The translations under genes and the position numbers were made by a program. Below, in pieces: positions 38,522 to 46,137 of a stretch of DNA of 64,000 nucleotides. The stretch is from Hydractinia symbiolongicarpus (taxonomy: Eukaryota; Cnidaria; Hydrozoa; Anthoathecata; Hydractiniidae): assembly GCF_029227915.1 (NCBI RefSeq), contig NC_079884.1:13638001-13702000 (forward strand). Direction: 5' to 3'. Below the pieces are notes generated by a model. The model was not told where the DNA came from and did not search any database. It worked only from the letters and a program-made list of their open reading frames with translations. How positions within the stretch are numbered: the stretch's first letter is position 1; each line of letters opens with the position of its first letter.

Positions 38522-39172
38522 TCAATTATATTGTCTAATGACAAGATCGATGGATGCGCGACATATGGGGCATTTACCCCCCCCCCCCCCCCCCCCCGAT
38601 TTCAATATAGATGCGCACGATAAACAGCAGCAAAAATGCCCGGTGTTCCCATGAACAATAGTTGGTTCCTTTCGTTTCGAATAGCAAATTATGCATTTTT
38701 CCGATTCATCCAAGGTATCAATGTCATAGTCCAGGATAGCCGGCTGATGCGGCTCAACATTATCCTCATCGATTGGATCCATGGGTATCGGTGCTGATCC
38801 ATTTGGTCTCGGCACGGGTCCTAAAAATTCGATCAGTTCGAGACCCCGCATCCCTAGGACGAGCGGCGCCGGTACCGGTCTGGTGGGTATCAATAATTCG
38901 ATCAGCTCAGCCTTGAGTAGCCTTGAGTAGCCGCGTAGACCACGTTCTCTAGCGAGATCCCTTAATTCGGAAACCGTTCTCAAAGTCATATCGGGTTCTC
39001 TAGTGGGTACTGTTGATAGCAATAATTCGGTAAGCTCGGACCTTATGAGCCGCGAGTATCTACGTATGCCAAGGAACCTCGCTCGGGCTCTTAAATCGGG
39101 GACCGTGAAAAGATCAAAGTCATCAATGTATTCTCTACTGTATATCAAATCGAGAACGATTCCTGAAGACAT
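38522..39172 (-). CDS. SAP-like and MDM2-type RING finger protein of Polinton-1
   Basis: 216 residues. Two SAP-like helix-turn units (about 24-52 and 66-94), a proline-rich linker, then a C-terminal RING at 160-204. The RING spacing is C-x2-C-x10-H-x4-H-x3-C-x2-C-x14-C-x2-C with the stretch IVHGNTGHF, like the C2H2C4 RING of MDM2/MDMX. The one difference is a loop enlarged by seven glycines encoded by a G21 run. The tail VIRQY also resembles the MDM2 C-terminus. Likely an E3 ubiquitin ligase with a DNA- or chromatin-targeting N-terminus; activity is inference. Its 5' half and promoter resemble those of the adjacent polymerase N-terminal ORF, suggesting module duplication. Confidence 0.8.
   Translation of the reverse strand: MSSGIVLDLIYSREYIDDFDLFTVPDLRARARFLGIRRYSRLIRSELTELLLSTVPTREPDMTLRTVSELRDLARERGLRGYSRLLKAELIELLIPTRPVPAPLVLGMRGLELIEFLGPVPRPNGSAPIPMDPIDEDNVEPHQPAILDYDIDTLDESEKCIICYSKRKEPTIVHGNTGHFCCCLSCASILKSGGGGGGGKCPICRASIDLVIRQYN
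38577..38597 (-). repeat. C21 homopolymer inside the RING coding sequence
   Basis: Twenty-one consecutive C on the plus strand encode seven glycines between the third and fourth metal-ligand pairs of the RING. The count keeps frame here; any change not divisible by three would remove the last CPIC ligands. Confidence 0.9.
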
Positions 39173-39425
39173 GCCTGGTTGTGATATACGATTTTATGAA
39201 TCTTTAAGATGGTTTTATAATCGTGAAACCGGACGAGGATCGCGAGGGGCTACGTTCGCATAACCACCATGGTGGTCACCGGAATTTTCCACAGGGTAGT
39301 TTGTAGTAAACCGCGGTTTATGATACCAACATCGCACCACCATGGATCGTTTCCCGGGGGAAATGCGGGTGGGTACTCCCCCATGAAAAAAAAAATCGGG
39401 ACGCGAGAGCATCACCTTCATAACA

Positions 39426-39449
39426 TTTGTTACCCGAGCGAGTAACAAA
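39426..39449 (-). terminator. Hairpin 3' of the small ORF at 39,479
   Basis: A 10-bp stem with one mismatch and a 4-base loop, sharing the preceding CATAACATTTGTTAC with the hairpin at 38,475. It lies about 30 bp after the small gene's stop. Confidence 0.5.
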
Positions 39450-39456
39450 ATCCGTT

Positions 39457-39477
39457 CTAGATCTAGATCTAGATCTA
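39457..39477. repeat. (CTAGAT)n short tandem repeat
   Basis: Three and a half perfect CTAGAT units between the hairpin and the stop codon of the next small ORF. Confidence 0.85.
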
Positions 39478-39478
39478 A

Positions 39479-39658
39479 TCACTTTTTGGAAGATCTCTTA
39501 TCATTATAACGTTTTTGAGATCTTAGATATGCTTCTCTGTTGTTTACCCTCCAGTTGGAACAGTATCCATACCATTCTTGTCTGGTTTCTAGGTCGATGG
39601 TGTAGGATGGATCAATATCATTCCTCGCAATCACCTCACGCAATTTAGCTTTATTCAT
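39479..39658 (-). CDS. Small basic ORF, 59 residues, unknown
   Basis: Begins MNKAKLREVIARNDIDPSYT and ends in a lysine-rich tail (YNDKRSSKK). It contains a Trp/Tyr-rich middle (QEWYGYCSNW) and no transmembrane segment. It starts 3 bp after the stop of the upstream small ORF. A nucleic-acid-binding role would fit its charge, but I do not recognise it. Confidence 0.55.
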   Translation of the reverse strand: MNKAKLREVIARNDIDPSYTIDLETRQEWYGYCSNWRVNNREAYLRSQKRYNDKRSSKK

Positions 39659-39661
39659 TCC

Positions 39662-39790
39662 TTAAATATACTTAATCCCACGGGATTTAGCCACTTCTCT
39701 CAACTCTTTGAGTTTCATTAATTTGTAGTCGGGTACACCACCATCGGTGGTATCACAATGTAGATCAGTTTGAGTAGCCACGTCGGACAT
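39662..39790 (-). CDS. Small SAP-like ORF, 42 residues
   Basis: MSDVATQTDL... followed by LMKLKELREVAKSRGIKYI, which resembles the first helices of the SAP-like motifs in the polymerase and RING proteins of this element. It could be an independent small gene or the 5' part of a longer SAP gene interrupted before 39,658. It is divergent from the integrase gene, with about 90 bp between the two starts. Confidence 0.5.
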   Translation of the reverse strand: MSDVATQTDLHCDTTDGGVPDYKLMKLKELREVAKSRGIKYI

Positions 39791-39883
39791 CTTTATATAT
39801 AATCAGTAAAAATACTTTTAAGAACTTCTATCGTGCTACATAATAACAAAAAGGAGATAAATAAAGGTGTGCATAAATAAAAC

Positions 39884-40846
39884 ATGTCAAAACTTCAAGA
39901 GACTTACTATCAACCTCAAAATTTATGGAAAGGACAAAAGGCTGTTCAGAATTTAAGAGGATTCGGTTTCAAGCCACAGGAGATTAAGAAGTGGCTATCA
40001 AAACAAGCATTTTGGCAAGTACATTTACCCGCCCCAAAACATGTTGAAAGACCACATTATGAAGTTACCACCCCTAATGATTTACATCAATTCGATTTAT
40101 TGTACATGCCCGGTGACATACTGTATGGTAATAAATATAAGTACATTTTGTCGGGAATCGATAATGCCTCCAGATACAAAGTAGCCCGACCTTTGAGGAG
40201 TAAGAAAGCCAAAGAGGTTGCCGCCATAATTGAGGACATCTACAAGGCAGGACCATTAACTTATCCGAAAACTTTCCAATGTGATAACGGTTCAGAATTC
40301 AAAGCAGATGTATCAAAATTGTTGGAGAAGCATAAGGTTGAAATTAAAAGGGCGACTACAAAATATAAGCATACGCACACAGCTTTTGTTGAGGCGTTGA
40401 ACAAGATACTTGCGGAAAATTTATTCAAAATACAAGATGCCCAAGAACTAAATGATTCGGAAAAGGTATCATCTACATGGGTTAAGCATCTGTATAAACT
40501 GATTGATAGGCTAAACGATACAAAGACGCAGATGATTGGTATGAAACCAAAAGATGCTATTATAATGAAAGAGGTGCCTTTGGTTAATCAAGAGAGTTAT
40601 CCACCTGAAGTAGAATTACCTCAAGATGACTTGTATAGATATCTACTGCAACCCGGTGAAGAGCATGATGATGGGCGGAGACGGGCAACCGATAGAATAT
40701 GATCGAAAAACACATATAGATTGCGTGAGGTAATAGCGCAACCCGGTAACCGTGTAATGTACTATGTTCAAGACGGACCCAGACGAGCTTTTGTAAAAGA
40801 GGAATTGATGTTAATACCTGAAGATACAGATTTACCTCCCGATTAG
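39884..40846 (+). pseudogene. Polinton integrase (RVE, DD35E) with internal TGA
   Basis: The first 272 residues contain an N-terminal helical region and a retroviral-type integrase core: D71 (HQFDLLYMPG), D134 (QCDNGSEF) and E170 (HTAFVEALNK), giving the D,D(35)E triad. At 40,700-40,702 the frame meets TGA but continues in the same frame for 47 more codons to TAG at 40,844-40,846, encoding VMYYVQDGPRRAF and KEELMLIP, the chromodomain-like C-terminal module of Polinton integrases. In the Polinton-2 integrase of this window the aligned codon is Trp. The enzyme would insert the element and make the target-site duplication. A 272-residue truncated product might be made. Confidence 0.9.
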
Positions 40847-41036
40847 GTGCAAGGTTGGTGAGGGGGACGAAGTCATGACAATGACAAAAAGTATCTTTAC
40901 CTGTCTGGTAAAGATGATTGTGCCGGGGATCGCGCAGGGCGGCCGGCAGGTAAGGCCGCATAATGTCATAAACCGCCTTACTTTCAATTTTTCAAATAGC
41001 ACATGAAACATGTGAGTGGTATACAGGCACACATTA

Positions 41037-41632
41037 CTAACTTTGTTCCTGATTTAACGCCTTTTTTAGACTTTGAACTTCCGCCATTAAACTTTTTTCA
41101 AACTGATTGCGTGTTTCACTCTCCATCTTTCTATCTGTTTTGCTCATCTTTTCTAGAGCTTCGTAGTATATACCACACAAAGTTTGAAATTCCATGTGGC
41201 TAATATTATCATTACTCAATGCTCGTGAGAAAGAGTTTTCAAACACAGCAATAGCAGATGTTACAACATCACATAATTTCATGACTTTGTTGAGTTTATT
41301 TTGATATCTCTTAATCGATGCTGAGATAATGGTACAGGATATAGCTCCACCTATGGATACACTGGAAATAGAAATGGGAATTCCAACAAGGGTAGCACTG
41401 GTTGCTATCATACCAATACCGGTGGAAATGGCCAAAGTTTCTGAGATGTAGAGTGAAATAGCTAATCGGTCTAGTGCTTTGTTGTATTTATACTCCTTGT
41501 CCCGGAATTTCTTTTGTAATTTTACCAACTCTTCAAGTTGGGAATTAACTGTATTTGTGGGGTAAACTTGTCTTGCTCACTCGAATACTCGGGAGCTGTG
41601 GGTAACTTTGGATAAATCTTAAGATCGACCAT
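41037..41632 (-). pseudogene. Polinton membrane protein, paralogue A (frameshifted)
   Basis: The ATG at 41,632 opens MVDLKIYPKLPTAPEYSSEQDK, then a frame change near 41,555 leads into a 160-residue frame: YKYNKALDRLAIS, two hydrophobic segments (ISTGIGMIATSATLVGIPISISSVSIGGAISCTIISA) and a helical tail. It is clearly paralogous to the gene at 41,717-42,196 (shared PxYSSxQDK, YKYNKALDRLAI and MEFQTLCGIYY). Function unknown; the architecture suggests a viral membrane or virion protein. Its upstream region shares a 20-bp motif with the neighbouring promoters. Confidence 0.7.
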
Positions 41633-41649
41633 TTTAGTTTATTACAAAG

Positions 41650-41669
41650 AAAAACTATCCTCTAAATAA
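41650..41669 (-). promoter_or_regulatory. Shared upstream motif TTATTTAGAGGATAGTTTTT (copy 1)
   Basis: Lies 18 bp upstream of the ATG of paralogue A on the minus strand. The same 20 bases recur at 42,215-42,234 between paralogue B and the plus-strand gene at 42,241. Probable promoter element or the remnant of a tandem duplication. Confidence 0.5.
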
Positions 41670-41716
41670 TTAAAAAACGCCTTTCATGATTCTTTTGAGA
41701 ATGTTTCACTCTCCAT

Positions 41717-42196
41717 CTATTTTACTTTCTTTTCAAGAGCTTTATAGTATATACCACACAAAGTTTGAAATTCCATGTTGCTAATATTATCATCATTCGG
41801 TGCACAGAAATAGAAAGAGTTTCTAATCTCATCAATACACGATACTGTAGTATCGTATAATTTCTCAACTTTGTTGAGTTTCTTTCTATATTTATTAATA
41901 TATTCCGAGATAATTTCACGGGAAACAGAGCTGGATGGCCCTATACCGGAAAATCCCATATAAATGGGAATTCTAATAATGGTAGCGCTCCGGACTATCG
42001 TACCAATACCAGTGGTAACGACCAAGTTTTCCGAGATGCCGAGTGCAATCGCTAATCGGTCTAGTGCTTTGTTGTATTTATACAACCTGCTGTCGAATTT
42101 ATTTCGTAATTTTATCAAATCTTCAAGTTGAGAATTAACTAGCTTGTCTTGATCACTCGAATAATCGGGAGTTGGATGAATATTAAGCTCGGACAT
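41717..42196 (-). CDS. Polinton membrane protein, paralogue B (intact)
   Basis: 159 residues, starting MSELNIHPTPDYSSDQDK, with a helical region, a hydrophobic pair (VVTTGIGTIVRSATIIRIPIYMGFSGIG) and a helical tail ending LCGIYYKALEKKVK. It is intact, whereas paralogue A is frameshifted. Paralogue A has a longer C-terminus. Function unknown. Confidence 0.7.
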   Translation of the reverse strand: MSELNIHPTPDYSSDQDKLVNSQLEDLIKLRNKFDSRLYKYNKALDRLAIALGISENLVVTTGIGTIVRSATIIRIPIYMGFSGIGPSSSVSREIISEYINKYRKKLNKVEKLYDTTVSCIDEIRNSFYFCAPNDDNISNMEFQTLCGIYYKALEKKVK

Positions 42197-42240
42197 TTTA
42201 GTTATTATCTTAGAAAAAACTATCCTCTAAATAATAAAAA
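42197..42240. promoter_or_regulatory. 44-bp bidirectional promoter region
   Basis: The two divergent ATGs (minus at 42,196, plus at 42,241) are only 44 bp apart. The AT-rich interval includes the TTATTTAGAGGATAGTTTTT motif in minus orientation, so both start signals must lie here or inside the genes. Confidence 0.55.
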
Positions 42241-43517
42241 ATGGCGGACATTGACATTGACCCTTTTGGAGATCATGGGAGACCGGATGAAGGTACCGAT
42301 GAAACTTTACCACTCATACCCACCGGGGACCGTACGCGAGTACATACACCAGGTGAGGAAAAAACATCATTCGGAGGAGGTTCCACTCAACGTACCAGAG
42401 TTTTGCGGGAAATGGTTGATGTGTTGTATGATAGATTATCTGAAGGATCCCTGTCAAAACCTGAGGTGCTACATACAGACCTTTTTGAAATTAAGGATGG
42501 TGAATTATACTACAGAGATAAAAACGAACCTTTGACAAACAATGGAAGACTAAGGGCCACCGGTACTATATCAGATATATTAGGCAAGAGAAGGCTGCGT
42601 AATTTAGGCTTTGACATACCAAAAGGTAAGATTACAGCCCGACAGGCAGCTAAGCTAAACAAAATACAGTAGAAATACCCTCGTCATCTAAAATAACAAG
42701 AGCAAGTGATGTAGAATTAGAAGCTATATCCGGGGATGTGGTAAAAAGTACGGAAGATTTAATTTCATTGGTCAAACAATCTGTAGACCATGAAGCAACC
42801 CAGACCGGTGATCTATTTGAATATCCTATGCGTGAATTGCTAGGATTGGATAGATCATTGAGAAACATAAGAGGAAGTCTTCAGGATGAAGTTGCAAAAA
42901 AGGTTCAGCTCGAACAGCATATTGAAAGAGAAAAAAACAAGTTGGAAGAGATGGAAAACACACCAAATATGACCGAGGAACAACAAAATGAAGCGAAAGA
43001 AAGGTTGAAAGGTTTGCAAAATGAGTTGAAAGGCCGGCAAGAGATTATCGATATTCTCAAAGGTAAACTTAACAGTCAAATAAAAAGCATCAAGGAGATG
43101 ATTACCAAAGTACTTGACAAAGATACCACACTGTCTGAAAAGATACGAACCCTATTCCGTGAGCAGGGTATCACTGTTGTCAGCGTACTAACGGCATTTG
43201 GTATGGTTATCGGCCTTCTCGTAGAAGCTTTGTCACCTGGGGGTGGGGGGTCATCCACCGGTAACGCACAAAATCATGAAAAGGGTGGTGCAAAGGACCT
43301 CCGGTCCTGGATAAAAAACAAGTTGAATGCATTGGGATCTCTCTTGGGAAGGTTGGCGGGTACGGCCGCTGCGGCTCTACCTGGTATATTAGGATCCATA
43401 GTATCATGGATACTCAATCGAGCGAAAGAAGCCGTTGGTTGGTTGAGTCAAAACTTGTGGGCTTTGATAGTTGGAATCGGAGGTCTGATATACACCTATC
43501 TCGTGACAAAGCGTTAG
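42241..43517 (+). pseudogene. Polinton coiled-coil/membrane protein (frameshifted)
   Basis: The first frame (42,241-42,672) gives 143 residues beginning MADIDIDPFGDHGRP and including LRNLGFDIPKGKITARQAAKL. A one-base deletion near 42,660-42,672 shifts translation; the second frame continues to 43,517 with a strong coiled coil (EVAKKVQLEQHIEREKNK to about EKIRTLFREQG), a hydrophobic segment (VSVLTAFGMVIGLLVEAL), a Gly/Ser linker, an Ala-rich helix and a terminal hydrophobic segment (LWALIVGIGGLIYTYLV). The C-terminal half is homologous to 63,443-63,928 of Polinton-2. It may be a virion-associated membrane-active protein; this is inference. Confidence 0.72.
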
Positions 43518-43581
43518 ATCCTTGTATAGATTATATGTTACACGCATCATGTAACATAGAGTACCGGTAGTACTAGGAGTA

Positions 43582-44008
43582 CTATCTTTCGAAATACCAC
43601 ACAGCACCACCGACACCGATCATACTTAGCGCGATAAAGGCCAATTCCCTTTCATGTTGATCCTGACTCGGTGTATAAAAGTCGCTCAATACAGGTTCCC
43701 GCGGTAGGACATCCAGTCCTTCAAGTTTATCCCCAAACACTTTTTTATATTCACGCATTGCATCGTTTAGCTCTATGAATTTTCCTTCAGCCTTCTTTTC
43801 TGAGCTGCTTATTGATAAAGTCTACTCTCTCTTGTCTTTTACGTTGCCACAAAACCTGGGCTTTTTGTAATTGCTCTATGGCCAGATCATGACGCTTTCT
43901 TTCCTTATCAATTCTGTCTTTTGATAAGCTTGAAAAGAGATAGCTTGAGCCTGTAAAAGCCAAAGCATTGGCTAAGGCCCCTCCCAACATCATTGCAATT
44001 GAAGCCAT
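43582..44008 (-). pseudogene. Polinton small membrane/helical protein (frameshifted)
   Basis: 73 residues are readable from the ATG at 44,008: a hydrophobic N-terminus (MMLGGALANALAFTGSSYLF) and a charged helix (IDKERKRHDLAIEQLQKAQ). A frame change near 43,790 leads to FIELNDAMREYKKVFG, LSDFYTPSQDQHERELAFIA and a hydrophobic end, stopping at 43,582. The same order of motifs (charged helix, DFYVPSKQQQDGELTF, hydrophobic end) is found at 60,910-61,170 in Polinton-2, which confirms the join. Confidence 0.7.
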
Positions 44009-44010
44009 GT

Positions 44011-44238
44011 TTAGATATTGATAGTTTCAGGTATAATCTTTTGCTTAATTAAGTATTCCCTTAACATTTCACTAGCGGCGACGATGGCGACTAGCTTTCC
44101 GGTATCTTCCAAGTCAAACTTTTGAATTGATGGTGGTGACATTTTTAACACCTTTTTTCCTAACATCGAATAGCCGACAGCGAAAACGCAGACGACCGAT
44201 GCGTGATATAAATCGTTGACGATACTTTTCTTGTCCAT
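44011..44238 (-). CDS. Polinton small membrane protein, 75 residues
   Basis: One hydrophobic segment near the N-terminus (ASVVCVFAVGYSMLG) and a second weaker one (GKLVAIVAASEML). The stop is 2 bp before the next ATG, as in a dense operon-like cluster. Unknown function. Confidence 0.6.
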   Translation of the reverse strand: MDKKSIVNDLYHASVVCVFAVGYSMLGKKVLKMSPPSIQKFDLEDTGKLVAIVAASEMLREYLIKQKIIPETINI

Positions 44239-44282
44239 GTTATTTCTATACTGTGAGATTATTATATCGCGATATTATCCCT

Positions 44283-44450
44283 TTATTCCATTTCAAGTTT
44301 ACATATTCTCACAGGTGTTTTGGATTTTTGTGGTGGGGTACCCTTCGACCCAGTTATAGAAAATAGTACATTGTCTTTCTGTTTATACACAAAATAAGCA
44401 AATCCACCAACCAAACCGATGGCTATTATTCCCCCTATAGCGTAGTTCAT
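44283..44450 (-). CDS. Polinton small single-TM protein, 55 residues
   Basis: Begins MNYAIGGIIAIGLVGGFAYF, a glycine-rich transmembrane helix, followed by a basic soluble tail. Its ATG overlaps the TGA of the upstream gene (ATGA). Function unknown; a virion membrane or accessory protein is possible. Confidence 0.6.
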   Translation of the reverse strand: MNYAIGGIIAIGLVGGFAYFVYKQKDNVLFSITGSKGTPPQKSKTPVRICKLEME

Positions 44451-44713
44451 AGGCTTTTCATTTGGGACGATGGTAGTTCTGCCTCTCCGGCATTGTCTTC
44501 TTGAGATGGCTGTGTATGAGGCGTCTGCTGTGTCTGAGGCGTCTGCTGTGTCTGAGGCGTCTGCTGTGTCTGAGGCGTCTGCTGTGTTTGTGCCATGACC
44601 GCTTTTTTATATTCTTCCCGCATTTTACGGTTGTATTCCGCCAACCTCTTACCCGCTTCAACCTTTTTAGGGTTCTTCGTTGTCACCTGAATGGGAGTCT
44701 GTTCCTCTGACAT
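44447..44713 (-). CDS. Polinton protein with TQQTPQ repeats, 88 residues
   Basis: A basic N-terminal half (KKVEAGKRLAEYNRKMREEY) is followed by four tandem QQTPQT units from a 15-bp minisatellite (about 44,510-44,590) and an acidic end. The gene overlaps its upstream neighbour by 47 bp in another frame and its downstream neighbour by 4 bp. Not recognised. Confidence 0.55.
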   Translation of the reverse strand: MSEEQTPIQVTTKNPKKVEAGKRLAEYNRKMREEYKKAVMAQTQQTPQTQQTPQTQQTPQTQQTPHTQPSQEDNAGEAELPSSQMKSL

Positions 44714-45199
44714 CTTTATTATCTGTTGTATTACTACTACTAGTAGTATTATTATTTGCGTTTAAATTTCTTCCGGCGATATAATGCCTACCCTTAATGA
44801 GACCAACACTGAGTGGTGCTAACAATGAGCCGAATTTATAATACAAGTCACATGTGAATCTTTGAAGGGCAGAGTTTAGGAAGGGGTCATTTTCCAGGTC
44901 ATTGCTCAATGCATTTTGAGAATTTATTCCCAAGACTGTACTGGCCCCCATGGAATACATGTGAATGATTGATTGTCCTAAGGACTTTACCATTTGACCT
45001 GATAGTTTAGCTTCATATATACTAAATAGTTTCTTCACCTCATCATCTTTGAGCTTTTGAATTTGATCGTCCGTATACATTTTACCCAGGTATAGCTTGC
45101 TATTTCCGGTTAACACACACTCTAGCAATTTTGCCTCTTACCATCCTCGGATGGAGGACCCGGAAGAGCAATTAAGTTATCAATTGCCGTTTCAGCCAT
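44667..45199 (-). pseudogene. Conserved Polinton protein (frameshifted near its N-terminus)
   Basis: The ATG at 45,199 gives a short proline-containing stretch (LIALPGPPSEDGK); a single-base change near 45,140 leads to the main frame, 44,667-45,128. That frame contains YTDDQIQKLKDDEVKKLFSIYEAKLSGQM and LENDPFLNSALQRFTCDLYYKFGSLLAPL, a pattern I associate with a conserved Polinton virion-module protein placed just before the packaging ATPase. The C-terminus is Asn/Ser/Thr-rich. Role unknown. Confidence 0.68.
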
Positions 45200-45307
45200 T
45201 TTCAATAGCGATAGGTATTTTTTAACACAAAAATAGCAAAAACTAAGTACTACTAGTAATACTACTAGTATTATGAAATTGATATATTCTATCATTTTGT
45301 TGTGGTC

Positions 45308-45487
45308 CTATAGGAGATTTCAAGAAATCTATAGGAGTCTTATAGGAGAGTCTTATAGGAGATTTCAAGAAATCTATAGGAGTCTTATAGGAGAGTCTTA
45401 TAGTAGTCTTATAGGAGATTTCAAGAAATCTATAGGAGATTTCAAGAAATCTATAGGAGATTTCAAGAAATCTATAGGAGTCTTATA
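45308..45487. repeat. 21-bp/24-bp hairpin repeat array
   Basis: Five copies of a unit containing GATTTCAAGAAATC (a 6-bp stem with a 2-base loop) alternate with copies of ATAGGAGTCTTATAGGAGAG. It fills the gap between the packaging ATPase and the frameshifted upstream gene. The open frame across it is a repeat translation. Confidence 0.9.
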
Positions 45488-45492
45488 CTTTC

Positions 45493-45511
45493 GTTACAAG
45501 AGTCTTGTAAC
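45493..45511 (-). terminator. Hairpin 3' of the packaging ATPase
   Basis: GTTACAAG / CTTGTAAC, an 8-bp perfect stem with a 3-base loop, 15 bp after the ATPase stop on the minus strand. Confidence 0.55.
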
Positions 45512-45525
45512 AAAAAACGTCCAAT

Positions 45526-46131
45526 CTAGCAAATCACGTAAGTTCTTGGATGTTCCATTCTCATGACTAAATGTGTGTATTTACCATCTTTTAGCCTTTC
45601 CTTAACCGTCTGGATCTCTGATCGTGATTCAATGACATCATTCTCTTCATGAATAGTTGCGAGATCTTGTCTGTCTTTTGGATACCACACATATAACATT
45701 TTAGCTTGCCTTCGTAAATTTTTTGGTATAGCGGTGTATGATTGTGTGAGTAGCCACATAGTGTGGTTTCGTCCGCTAATGGCCAACTCTAGCAATGGTT
45801 GTCTCTTTTTGTGTAGTTTCTCATCTGCGATGATATCGTCGATCAGGAATAAGGTTTTGTATCCGGCACAGAAATCCGTCATCTTTCGAATACATTCATA
45901 TAACTTACCTCCCGGCCCAATTAGAATCACATCTCTGTCGTTCCGAAACCATTTTCGGTCCCTATATGTCTTATTCCATCTTAATGTTGGGCATATAATC
46001 ACGATGAAATCGAAGTGATCAAAGTATTCATTCTCTAATAATTTTACAACACGTTTGGATTTTCCGCATCCCGTGGGACCAACGAATAATGCTGTGTGGG
46101 GTTCTTTCATGAAAAGTGTGTTTTTCGCCAT
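45526..46131 (-). CDS. Polinton genome-packaging ATPase (FtsK/HerA, A32-like)
   Basis: 201 residues, intact. Walker A is GPTGCGKS at about residues 18-25 and Walker B is LFLIDDI at about 93-99. A conserved LLTQSY lies at about 127-132, and the RRQAKMLYVWYPKDRQDL segment follows. This family pumps element DNA into capsids. It starts 7 bp after the capsid-gene stop, so the two are probably co-transcribed. Polinton-2 has a frameshifted homologue at 56,913-57,478. Confidence 0.92.
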   Translation of the reverse strand: MAKNTLFMKEPHTALFVGPTGCGKSKRVVKLLENEYFDHFDFIVIICPTLRWNKTYRDRKWFRNDRDVILIGPGGKLYECIRKMTDFCAGYKTLFLIDDIIADEKLHKKRQPLLELAISGRNHTMWLLTQSYTAIPKNLRRQAKMLYVWYPKDRQDLATIHEENDVIESRSEIQTVKERLKDGKYTHLVMRMEHPRTYVIC

Positions 46132-46137
46132 TCTATC

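Noticed and set aside
40584-40961. 125-residue minus-strand frame over the integrase end
   Set aside because: It is antisense to the conserved integrase C-terminal module and has no recognisable domain.
42738-42740. Separate gene starting at GTG 42,738
   Set aside because: The frame is open further upstream to the stop of the preceding frame, and Polinton-2 has both halves in one gene, so it is better read as one frameshifted gene.
43207-43407. Minus-strand frame opposite the coiled-coil gene
   Set aside because: Antisense shadow of the Gly/Ser linker and Ala-rich helix; no independent support.
45308-45487. CRISPR-like array
   Set aside because: Units are contiguous tandem repeats with no unique spacers, in a eukaryotic transposon.
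45273-45566. 97-residue plus-strand frame with RRFQEIYRSLIGES repeats
   Set aside because: It is the translation of the 21/24-bp hairpin repeat array and overlaps the ATPase end on the other strand.
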